Below, piece by piece: positions 33,859 through 44,849 of a DNA stretch of 64,000 nt (the first letter of the stretch is position 1; the number at the start of each line of letters is the position of its first letter). The position numbers and the translations under genes are program-made. The DNA lies in contig CADCXC010000012.1 in assembly GCA_902806595.1 (NCBI GenBank), forward strand, positions 682,001 to 746,000. Reading direction: 5' to 3'. Source of the stretch: Pyrenopolyporus hunteri. Lineage: Eukaryota > Ascomycota > Sordariomycetes > Xylariales > Hypoxylaceae. Under the pieces are notes generated by a model that was given only the letters and a program-made list of their open reading frames with translations, was not told where the DNA came from and did not search any database.

Positions 33859-36417
33859 TGCGATAGTTGTGGCTGCTACAGCGATGGTGGCTGCAGCTGC
33901 AGCTGCAGCGGTAGTAGCAAGAGCTGCGAGCGGGTGTAGATCCGTAAAGTTTCAAGAGGCAGGCCCACGCCCTTTCCATTACCTGTGCATGCACGCTAGG
34001 ATAGGCAGGCGGCTAGGCTGAAGAATTATGTACCCTAGATAGGTACCTACCTATCTACCACATACATGTAGGATTGTATGTGCACCCTGTGTACGTGCAG
34101 GTAAGTGAACCGACCCTGCCACGCCCTGGCTGACCTGATTCGACCTGGGTAATGCTGCCCAAAGTTCAAAGTTCGTGCCACCTGTGTTCTCTAGCTCCTA
34201 TAACTTGACCTGAACAGAAGCAAAAAGCAAAAGGGGCAGGGGGGTAATCAAAAAGAAATTTGAAAAACGAAAGAGGAAAAAAAGAAAAGAAAAAGCAGCA
34301 AACCAAGCCGCCTTTCCCTTAGTCAACCCGTGGTGTACCGAATAGCCTCTTACTTTTATTTTTCTTATTTTTGGCCTATCTTCGTCCTTCTCACGTTCGT
34401 CGATTTCGCCCGTTCTCTCCCCATCTCTCCTTATCCTTTTTCTTTTTACCTACGGCCCGTTATACCTCTCCTTACCTCTCAGCTTTTTTTGCCTCGTTAG
34501 CTTTTCTCATCAGCAAAGTTGGTGTACCTGAAACTAAGGTAGGAACAAAGTTGCGACCTAATAGGCAGGTTAAATTTACCCAGGTAAACTCGACGTTTAT
34601 TTCCACTTCCCGAGCTAGTGGGACAGTATGTGAAAAGTAGTGGAGAGCCACGAGACATGAGTGTTCCCAGTTTGAGATGATAGATACCAAGAATTAGATC
34701 GGGAGCTGGCGTCAACTCCTTTCCGCAAGAGCCCTCTTCTTCAGATGGCAACTCACACTATAGTATATATATAGGTAAGCAGGTAGTCATCCGGACCATG
34801 TTAAACCATACCCGACACGAGCACGTATACCCTATACCCCCCGTATGCCTACCTATGTTACCCCAGATCTGATAAAGGGAATTCAGGGCATTCCCTGCAC
34901 GAATCGTTAGGCCCCTGCACTTTACTCCCTTCCGGTTTCCTCCCCATCCACCGCATTGCAAGTGCTAGCTGCTACGGATTACCTCTTACTACTTTAGTAG
35001 TCGAGTTTTACCACTTGATCGATGGGACTAGCAGATCCTGGCCGTTCGAGCTTCGTCGGAAGGGTGATCCTCACAATGTAGCACACGGATTCAAGTACCG
35101 CCACTTATTACGGACTTATCACTACCGAATGATAGCAAATGCTGAAGCACCGAAGCTTTTGGCTACCGCTAGAGTTGTCTCACTCAGACTTGCCCATCCA
35201 TGATGTGTTTTTGTCCTCGCGGAAAGAGTATGTGACCTTGTTTCGCCATCTTTATGTAATAGCTAGGGAAAACTACGTTAGGTCAGCTGTCTTTTTTATT
35301 AAGATCTAACCTAGGGGTCCAGGATTGTAGAGTCGCTTAGAAATAACCGCAGCCCTACGTTCGTTACGTTTGATATAGCTTGACGGTCTGCAATGCCAAT
35401 AATATAAGAACGCTATGTCCTGCGTTATTTCGGAAATCTACCTACTGGCATTAGTAGTCACCTAGAAACGGCAAAGCCAAGCGAAATCATTCGTCCCGTT
35501 TATCCATAGATGACCGGGGCCTCCTTGCCTTCCTCGGTGCGTGATAATGTTGCTCGAGACATCGTGGCCGTTGGAAACTTACCCCAGCCGCACCTCGGCT
35601 TGATTGCTAGCTGAGACCCTTCCCACACCACATTACTCCGCTAGCCACCACCGGGGCTGGACCAGCGAGCTGGGACTGGTAGGTACATTTCCACTAACTA
35701 CCATTAACGGTAGGGGCCATGTAGCGCATTACCTAGCAGACCCGTTGACTACGATCCCGAATATATACTAGTTAGAGATACTTCTAGCTCCTGGGGGACA
35801 GCTCATAGCTTAGGTAGTTATAAGTATAGAAAATGATCCAAGAAAAACATAACCCTTTAACCACCCCCCTCTCCAAAAGAAAAAATAATAATAATAATAA
35901 GAGAACATTCGAGAGCTGAAAAAGAAAAGAAAAGAAAAAGCTGAGCAGGATATTAGCTAGCCTTGCTCATCCCTCGAGGCGTCAGCTCTGGGTATATCTA
36001 CAAGAGTCCGTCCACGGCCAACCCCGATAAATTCATGATGCCATATCACCAAACGCCTCTGCTCGTCGCTACTGAAACGACTGCATATTCCTGTCCCGAA
36101 GGCAACGGAGCCCTGCCAGCACTTGGTCCGAGTTCCGCCACCTATTCTATCATAGAAATATTCAAATCCTCCCCCAAACCGGGCATATTTGGGATCAAGA
36201 ATGAAACCAGGAGCTTCTTAAGGGCCTAAGATGGCACAACAAGCCTCTCTACGCCACCGCAGCCCCATACTTCCTCATGCTCCCATGAGGATGTGCCATG
36301 CCTAATGCAATAGGATACCCCGATAGTACTATACGTCTCCGAATCCGTTTCCTGCCGGCGATAGATGTGAATCAAAGGGTATCGAAACAGATGTCACCCC
36401 GCCGATGCCTTATTGAC

Positions 36418-39400
36418 CTATAGGTAAATATCACCACCCTCCCCGGCCACCCAGCGCCGCCACGCTTCTTCATATGCACTCTCTAAGTCCCTCACCCATC
36501 TATGTGTATCGAACAGGGCGCAAGTCCACTTCGCCTCAAAGAGAATTCTCCGCATTTCGGCTAATCGCCCATGCCCTTCACAAAATCCATCCACATACCG
36601 ATAGGTTAACCCGGCTGCGAGCTTGGTAGCTAAGTCTTCGTAGTGGGTGTCGTCGGAAGCAATAAGCTCCTGTGCTACCTCATTTCCGCGGGGAGTTCGT
36701 GGTAACGCGCCTCTGAGAATGGACGCCGCCATGCGGGAACACATCTTGTACGGATACCTTGGCAGGGTCAAGAGTGGAGTGCTCGACCACAGAACGTCGG
36801 CCGCGGTTGTGTGTGCGTTGCACTCCGGCGTGTCTAGAAAAAGATCACAGATGCGTGCTCGTGAGATATGTTGCTGCTTCGGCGCCACATCTGTGAAGAC
36901 GATCCGGCTTGCCACATCCTCGCCAGCCCATGCCCTAGCTGTTTTTTTCAGGTTGCTCTCGCCGAGCTCGGGAAATCTCAAAAGCCACAATATAGCCTTA
37001 GGGACGTTGGAGAGAATCCGTAACCAAGTACGAAATGTCGAAGGATCAATCTGAATGAAGCGGTTAGCTATCTCTGCTCAAACCACGCAGGCATTCACCT
37101 TATGAATATACCTTGTATAACTGATTGAAATTACCGAGTATGACAGTGTCATCCGGGAGGCTTGGAAATAACTCCTTACGCATTTTCCATCTGCGGCGTT
37201 GCTCGTCCGCCCATGTCATAGTCTTCTCATCCGGGTCGCATGACTGGGCGTGATCACAACAGAAAAAGGTATCGCGACAGAAAACGATATTTTCGGAGTA
37301 CATCCAGTCGCCAGTTTCGCTAAATTCGTCGTCGTGAAAGACGTCTTCGATGTGGGCGTTACTTCTCAATGGCCGTAGTGTAGACAACGGAATGGCAGTT
37401 TTGTCAGCTAAGATATAATCGCACCACTCCGCACCGAGAGTGCCAGCGAATCCCATAAAAGACATCTGAATTGGTGTAGGCCGGGCTGCGAATATCTCAT
37501 TCCTAGCGCCCCTAGTGTAGCCGTTCAGATTGACCAGGATGTGGATCTCATCTCTGACTATCTGTTCTATAAGCTTCTCTGAAGACCAGTTGCTCACGTC
37601 ACGAAATACAGGAGCTTCACGCTCTATTTGTAGTCGGTGAACTGATTTATCGCTCGAAGTAGTAGCGTAACAGAAGGCTTTTGCTCGTAACGGGTTGTGA
37701 AAGCCAAACACTGATTGCATCCTATACAATGTAACAATGAGTTAAGAACGCCAGCACGGTATACAGAAAATTAAACTTACAGGTGGGCGAGTGGATGGTT
37801 ATTGAAGTCCGAAGACACATATCCGATATTGAGCTGTGGATTAGGCGGCGGCGGCGGCGGATATACGGAATTGGGGAGCCATGGTGACTTCAAGGTTGAG
37901 CACGAGATCCTAGCGGCGTTCCGCTGAGAGATCATGCGTATATCTTTCGCGGTCAGTGGGCACGTGAAGGTATGGAAAGGTAGAACGGTGGGTGCAGCCG
38001 GTACAGCTAGAGAGGCCGGGAGTTTGAGCCGTGGGTATCCCGACTGAGAAGGTCGACCGCGAACATACTTATCCAGGTACCAACGGCGCATCGTTGCTTT
38101 CATCGAGCGTTCAACAAGCCGGAGGATTTTCGAACCTTCCCATGGGCAATTAGCCCACTTACGAAGTTCATCCTCGATGTCTAACACTCCTTGTATCCTA
38201 TCCGTTGCAGACAGACTAAGTTGGGGGACTATTAGCTCGAGGATCCCGTTTCGCAAGGCCCCAGCACCCCAAAGGCGGGAGTCTGCCAGCTGTTTCGAGA
38301 CAATTTCAACAACCCTCATCATCAACCCGCTACCCGCCCCTTCATTCTTGACGTCCCGAAGCATCCCCTTGTCATCAACATGCCAGCGGTCGTATTTTCC
38401 ACCATGCAGGAGAACACCACCCCGGCCACTCCAGTCACAGACTGAGTTGAGAGCTGTAGAGAGGCCACAGACAGCCTCCGCGAATTCAGGATTGGAACTG
38501 ACGGCTCGTCTATAGTACATGATGGCGTCGCTGATGCGTCCACGGTCCTTCACGGCATTGGCAAGGTTCGTGAGAGCGATGTCGAAATTTCCGTCACAAG
38601 CAACGGCCTGTTCGTACATTTGTATTGCCAGGTCAAGCTGGCCGATATCTTTAAGGAGGCTCCCAAGATTTGTGTGGAGATGAACGTGCTTCGAGTCTAA
38701 ACTCAGGCCATAATTATAATAGGCAAGAGCTAGGGCAAGACCACTGCCAGGGGTAATCCCGGGTATCTGTGGTATATTCGAGTTCTGATACGTTTGCCAC
38801 TGCGGAGCAGAACTGGTGTTTTGAACGCTGGCTAGTAGAATTCCTACATTGTTGGCTGTCGAAGGACTTTCGGATAACGATAGGGATAAGTAGTAGAGCG
38901 CTAGGATGTCACCAATACCAGAGGGCTGGCGCAGGAGCCTCGGGAAGGAGCCTCCATTTGACATAGCGTCCTGAAATATTTTTGCCAGTGATAGAAGCGA
39001 GTTGCTGGTGGTGGAGACAGCCGACCTCTTTGGCGCGCCGTCTGGAACAAAACGTAGCCCAGGAAGTTCACCGTGAGCAGCAAATACCAACTGGGCCGTA
39101 TGTCTCGCCTTCTCGGGCGGTAACAATAATGGTCCAGGGGATGATGCATGATGACCGTTCCTCCTCGTAAATCCGTATGCATCCGTGGGAGACAGGACGG
39201 ATTGTATTCTGCGAATTAATGAGTTAATGCATTTGAGCTTCTTTCCAGCGCTAATGAGCACCGCTTCCTCGAATGCTTCAGACGCTTGGTCGATATCTTT
39301 CAACGCGTATAGCATATTCCCTTTCGCATGAATTAGAGCTATGACACGACCGTTTTCGTTTCCAGCAACACGGTAGCCACTTGACCCATAGCCAGGCTGC

Positions 39401-41389
39401 CTTAACTCTTCCGCACTATCACCGTTGATCATCGGCTTGCAACGGGTGTGTGTGTGCGGCTCAGTTGCACCGTACGAAACATTGTTAGTTCCATGGATCG
39501 CATCCGGGTTGGTGTCACAGCTAGAGCGGCCGCCAGGTAAACGGAGCGAATGTTGGACAAAATTGATTATATCAACAGCCTCTCTGCTCCTGTGGCTGGA
39601 ACATAGAAGACCGACAAGGTGCTCGGCAGCTTCGAGATAGCTTGGCCGCAAATGAACAGCCCGTATCCAATTGCGCTCGGCTTCTTCGGGTCTATTTAAG
39701 CAATAGAGAGTGACTGCAGCGTTCGATAACGCCTCGACGTGGCTGCAAACTTTGGTCAGTTAACCCGTCGAAACTAACCTCAGAGGGGGAGAAGGAGGAG
39801 AAAAAGAAAATCGGAACCTACGTTTCATCTAGAGAGATGATTCTCTGAAACCACTCCAAGGATTGCTCATAATGCTCGAGACCATAGTGTAGGCAACCCC
39901 CAAGCAACATCCCATCAACCCACTTCCACCCACTTTGCTCACATAAATGTGTCAATATCTCGATAGCAGCCTTGGCACTAGAAAGCGGTTTGACCGGCAA
40001 TCTCCTTCGGTCCAAGTCAACAGACGGGTATCCCGAGTTGTCGGAATTGAATGGGTGGTAAAAAGGCGAGTGGATCACTTCACCGGTTAACTGGTGTTTT
40101 GGGCCGTGAAGCCTGATCAAACCAGACTGACCGTTGATTGGGGCCGGCATTACATGATTGCTGCCACTGTTCGAGACTCTGTAGACAAGTGGATCTTGGT
40201 GTCGCCGCAGAGACATGGCACAATTAGGATGGTTTGAGGGCCTCGGAAGCTTCGGGAATATAACCATTTTCGAAGATCTGGGATCTTGGGAAGGACGGCT
40301 TTGAGATTTCTTACTGTGATGAATGTACGCTAGCAGCTCAATATATGACCGGTGAGCATTTGCGAGGGCCTTTTCTCTGAACATCGTAGGTGGAGAATCT
40401 TCGTTCAATTCGGACCTATGTCTGCTATATTGAGCAGGCCCAAGCGTGAGAGACTCCAATCCTTGAGAAGGCGTCTGGATGCTTATAGGGCCCTCTTCAA
40501 AACGCGGCATGCCATGGAATGATGCTCTAGGAGGAATGGGGATGTTAGATGACCGAACATATGGCATGGGTTGATGGATTGGGCTCTGATAGTTTAAGCC
40601 CCCTATAAGTGCAGCAGAATGGTAATTAGGCATGTTCGTCTCGGGCCAAGCTGAAGGTGGCAGTAGTCCCCCATTATCGAATATGGCAGGGCCTAAAGAA
40701 TGTTGGTATATTGGCTGCAGAACCGTTGGGACCTTCAACCCGTTGTTAAAAGGATATGAGACTGTTGGCGGTTCATTTGGAGTACAATCAATGGTCATGG
40801 GGGAATGAGAGTCGTTACCAACCCCATATCGCCAACCACCCGCGATGAGGACAGGATCCGAACCGAGGGTGAGGCCGCTATGATCCAGGCTATTGAAGAA
40901 TGGAGGTGACTGAAATGACCAGCCGTCCACCAAGGAATTGACGTGTTGTTTCGTTCCGACGTATTCTTGCCGTGAGTAGGCGGCGGTGGGGATAAGAGTC
41001 ACCGAAGTAGGCAAGATCATATGCTTCAGAGGCGGAGGCCCAGAAGCGAGCTGAGTAGGGTTACCATCATAACCGGCATCTATCGTACCGTTGGGGGTCT
41101 TGCGCCTGAGCTGGTGTTCGTCATGGTCGGATACGTGAGAGGGGATCATGAAAGTATTCGATCTCGGATGCGTCGGTAGCGATGGCTGTGGTTGTGAGGA
41201 ACGAATAGGAAAGGCGCAGGGTGTAGAGCCGAAGCCGAAACTGGACAACGGTTCAGATGCTCTAGCGGTAGCGCGAGCGTAATGCTGGAAAGAATGTCGA
41301 TTCTGTCTGCGATCTAGCTGAAAGGGTGAGGAAGAACCAAGATGGTGCGATGGTTGCACCATCTGGTGCATCTGGACAGAGGGCAACAT
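36418..41389 (-). CDS. O-linked N-acetylglucosamine transferase (OGT/SPINDLY-like, TPR plus GT41), four exons
   Basis: Nucleocytoplasmic glycosyltransferase moving GlcNAc (or, in some SPY relatives, fucose) onto Ser/Thr of proteins. Exons 39822-41389, 37781-39742, 37112-37721 and 36418-37050 sum in frame to 1590 residues; introns are 79, 59 and 61 bp. The first ~480 residues are a low-complexity Pro/Ser/Asn extension. TPR repeats lie at about 500-570 and 865-960 (NYGLSLDSKHVHLHTNLGSL, NPEFAEAVCGLSTAL). The catalytic region at about 1160-1590 has the first Rossmann half with IGYVSSDFNNHPLAHLMQSV, then NFNQLYKIDPSTFRTW (the Lys contacts UDP in human OGT) and LDTPECNAHTTAADVLWSSTP (sugar-nucleotide site). 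Two upstream ORFs precede the start, one overlapping it. Sugar donor specificity is not settled by sequence. Confidence 0.92.
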
Positions 41390-41454
41390 CTCGCAAGGAC
41401 AGAGTGTGCTTTAAAATGGACGAGTCGAAGCCTGGAATCGATGGGCGCTCTCAT
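41314..41454 (-). other. upstream ORF overlapping the OGT start codon
   Basis: An ATG at 41454 opens a 46-codon frame that runs past the OGT ATG (41389) in another frame and stops at 41314. A second, 11-codon uORF lies at 41468-41503. If the transcript starts upstream of 41503, both would reduce OGT translation. Alternatively the transcript starts later and they are irrelevant. Confidence 0.45.
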
Positions 41455-43017
41455 TATAGCCCGCTGATTACAGCACGGCTGAAAGAAGCTGGATGATATA
41501 CATCGGGAAGTTACGTAGTCCAATGCTGGCGTCGAAAATCCAGGCGGAGGTATCCTAGCCAGGGGGGCTGACCCGAGGCTGTCATCCGAAGTGTTGATCA
41601 GGCCAAATCCCGTCTTCCTTTGTTGCGACCCTAAATAATCGGCCTCTCGCCCTCTGCTCTGCCTCGCACGACGGGAAAGCTCCGGAGCCAGCCAGGCGCA
41701 AGGACGTGAGCGAGGCAGGGAAGAGAGGAGATATAAAGAGGGGAATAATCAAGATGAAGGAGACACGACTTCGAAATTAGAGTAGACTAGAGTACGTAAG
41801 ATGGAATGGTGGCGAATAGCAATCTACGTGTAGTCTGGAGAGAGGCTGGAATAGAACAAGGTAAATGTCGTTAGAGTTGGCGGCTTTGACGGATTCCCTA
41901 GGTTCATGTCTAGACGTATGTCGAGATGTAAGTTATTGTATGCAGATCCTAGTAGAGGGAAAGGCTATGAGAGTTGAAGAGAACGGTGCTGTTTGTACGT
42001 GGGGGGGCTGAGTCTAAATTGATTTTTGGTTCACGTTGGTCCCTATCAGCTCCTGCCTGTCATATTCTTCGGTTGGTGGGGCGCTGGTGTACATTCTGGG
42101 GGGCACCTTAGTAACCAAGTCGGCGAAGCACCAATAGGTACGGTGGTACCTACCTAGACATTAAGTAGAAAGAATGTATGAAAATGTATTTAATATTATA
42201 ACGCGATAATATTTATTAAACCGAAAGTAAGGAAATATCGAAAAAAAAAATATATATATATATATATAATAATTTCGTAAATTATAAATATTTTTAAATA
42301 TAAAATATAATTAAAATTATATATAATATTTATTAAATATAAATTTTATAAAATTTAAATCGTTAATAAATTACGATAAAATTAAAAAAAAACTATTATA
42401 TTAGATACGTAAATAATTCCATAAATGCATAAAACTTTATTAAAACATTAAGACTTAAATGAATTGATTTAACTCCGTTAATTTTAATCGACCTACGCAA
42501 GGTCCGTAAAACCGTAAGATAGCAGTAAAATCGTTAGATCGTCGATTATAATGACCCCTTGGATAATCACCAAAGCCATGGACCCGTTCCCCGAGGGATT
42601 GAACGAGTCTCTGAGTACTCTACTAATAACCGGAGCCTCAGAGGAAACTCGTTTGAAAAATACGTCTTAAACAATGAATCGTTGAATCAGTGATCCATAT
42701 GTTGACCGGATAAGATGGACCTCAGCTGCCATGCCCTGATAGCAAGAAAGCCGCGGTGAGTAATCGGTCTCATTTTAATATCCCTTGACACGAAATAGAA
42801 ATAGACCATGGTGAGTAAGGTTTATCTCAGAGTGTAGGCAAGGACGTAATATCAGATGTTTAAGGATCGTAGACATGTCACCAGGCCCTAGAGAGTGGTT
42901 GATTCGTCTCAATTCAGAGTGCGTTGGCGAAGACTATCGCAAGCCATTCCTAAACTCCTGTTGAAAGATGCACCGGGAAAAAAAAGAAGCCCCATTTTCA
43001 GCCCACCCAGTCCATAC
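41390..43017. other. OGT promoter, AT island and uL11 3' flank
   Basis: About 1.6 kb. The OGT leader lies at 41390-41900, a short AT-rich RIP-like island at 42170-42480, and normal-composition sequence with no ORF of note up to the uL11 stop. Confidence 0.5.
42170..42480. repeat. AT-rich RIP-like relic
   Basis: Composition drops abruptly to A and T only, and nearly all C residues left are in CG (for example ACGCGATAAT, AAATCGTTAATAAATTACG). Includes an A-run plus (TA)n at 42241-42268. This matches the style of the large block at 51234-64000, so I read it as a decayed transposon fragment. No termini recognised. Confidence 0.65.
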
Positions 43018-43796
43018 TTACTCGTCCGGAACTACGTCAATCTTCGTTAGTATGTAGGTTTCATAGACAGAGGAAGCGCTCTCATTTGACTTACTGTCGA
43101 TCTCACCGCTCTCAATGTCGTCGCTGACATCCTTAGGGCTTCTTCCATCAACCTGACAGCCCACGCTAAACGCCGTCCCTAGAATCTCCTTGACGGTTCC
43201 CTTCAAATCCTTCGAAAAAGACTTGAATCGCATCGTTCGGGCGATCTCAATAATATCATCGAGGGGCACACTCTTCGAATGCTTGATGTTCTTCTCCTTC
43301 TTCCTATCACGCGGTGGTTCCTTCAATGCCTTAATGACGAGGGACGACGCTGTGGGAACAACGGAGACGGCGGCTTGACGGTTCTGGATCGTAAGCTTCA
43401 CGGTAACTCGTAGACCTTTCTACCCATCACACAAGTGTCAGTCTGGCATTTCGTTCCTACAAACATGCGACTGTACACCTACCCAATCACCGGTAGCCTT
43501 CGCGATGTCTTCTCCGACCTTCTTTGGCGATAGACCGAGAGGACCGATCTTAGGGGCGAGAGCTGATGACGCACCGACCTCTCCTCCGGTCGCTCTAAGG
43601 TGGCTGCGAGTTATCAAGTTAGTATATGTTATGAGCTATGGTAGATTCTCGTTCGTGGTGGGATAGATATTGCAGGGACACTATTCTAACGCACATCACC
43701 TTAACCTCGTTGGGGTCGAACTTGGGAGCTACATTAAGCTAGTTAGTTGAGTGAAAATGATGAGAAAGACGGGATAGGATCCTTAAACATACGCAT
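43018..43796 (-). CDS. RPL12: 60S ribosomal protein uL11 (L12), five exons
   Basis: Ribosomal stalk-base protein that binds the GTPase-associated centre of 25S rRNA. Exons 43793-43796, 43695-43728, 43483-43603, 43095-43419 and 43018-43031 sum to exactly 165 residues, the standard fungal length. The first exon is only ATGC. Splicing gives PPKFDPNEVKVI, then HLRATGGEVGASSALAPKIG, GPLGLSPKKVGED, KLTIQNRQAAVSVVP and FSVGCQVDGRSP, ending GEIDIPDE, which is the family ending. All introns have GT-AG borders; the last (43032-43094) has a TACTAAC branch site. That last intron is 63 bases long and free of stops, so its retention would add 21 residues in frame. Same strand as SEC23 upstream. Confidence 0.96.
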
Positions 43797-44849
43797 CTTC
43801 GCTCAATTTTCAAGTCTCGAATGTTTGCCAATTGAACTCGTGGAGAGACTTCTGCGGAAGATATTATGACCCTCGTGAGGAGCGCTTGCAATTGGGAGGA
43901 TGAAATTTGGGAAAACCTGGTCGCGAGTAAAATCGGTTGTGGGTTACAAAAACCCTAGTGGTGGGGTTTGTATTTTGTACTCGAAGCGAAAGTGGTGGGA
44001 AGTCGAATGCAAACTGTCCAGGCGGCAGCTGATTGGCCTTAAACCCAAGGCCAGCACGCATCTTCCATCTACCAGGTAGATTAGATAACGAGGTACATAA
44101 TATAGGTACACACGTAACTGCTGAGTACCCAGGTAGGTACAGTATGAAGTAGGTACCTATATTATACTCACCGGACCAACAAGTTTCGCGTAAGATGCGC
44201 GATGAATTACGGTAATAGGTAGGGTACTTGTATCTCTTACAGATCCTCCCCAATATACTAGGTACCTACCTATCTACATGCACCTAGGTACCAGCCGGGT
44301 ACGGCGGGCGACAGCTAGCGCTTGTCACCTGTCAGTCTGTATTATTACGTAATATACTAGGTAGGTATGGATTAAACTTTGCAAGTGACTCCCGTATACA
44401 GATTACCTGGCACATAGGTATACAGACTGCCTAACCGCCGTCACTGTATCTTATTAATGCGCTAGACCCGTATGAGGTCTTACGTGACTGCAGGACAGGA
44501 CAAGAGGGGACAGAAGTTCTTAGGAATAAAGAAAAGTGGTCGGTAAATGTCGTAGATAGATTATGCGACCATATCCCCATCGTTGTTAAGCCATGGTCAG
44601 ATCAACGTTGGAAGTGTGCAGTTTATTGGCGTATATAGTGGTTTTTGTTTACACCAACGAAGTGACGAGTCAGAAGGAGCTTCCGCATGGATTAGCCACC
44701 ATGAGACTAAAAGCCGAGATGATAAGCTCGTCAAACGCATAACAGTAGCATTTTGGTCCAAAAATCCACCGGTCACTGCTAACCCCCCACAAGAGGCCGT
44801 CTGAAACAAACTTTGCAAGCTCTCTGCCGAAGGGAGATACCGTATGCGC
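43797..44849. other. uL11 promoter and SEC23 3' flank
   Basis: About 1.05 kb without a supported gene. ACCTAGGT-family repeats are scattered between 44090 and 44360 (for example GCACCTAGGTACC at 44280). Confidence 0.5.
44090..44360. repeat. ACCTAGGT-type palindromic repeats
   Basis: CCAGGTAGGTAC at about 44129, AGGTACCTA at about 44151, CTAGGTACCTACCTA at about 44258 and CACCTAGGTACC at about 44281. Same family as other spacers. Confidence 0.7.

Larger units (their letters stand above)
33051..36417. other. 3.4 kb upstream region of the flbD-like gene, also 3' flank of OGT
   Basis: No supported gene. It holds the flbD core promoter, an (AGCAAT)n and CTGCAG array (33829-33910), A-rich tracts (34240-34300, 35875-35940), a pyrimidine-rich stretch (34360-34500) and a short palindrome near 34040. 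Several ORFs under 120 residues look random. Confidence 0.45.

Noticed and set aside
33644..33994. 116-codon minus-strand ORF rich in Cys and Tyr
   Set aside because: The composition comes from the AGCAAT and CTGCAG microsatellites read in one frame, not from a protein.
35963..36229. 88-codon + strand ORF downstream of OGT
   Set aside because: Short, no family match, no promoter or splice signals, in a region expected to be 3' flank.
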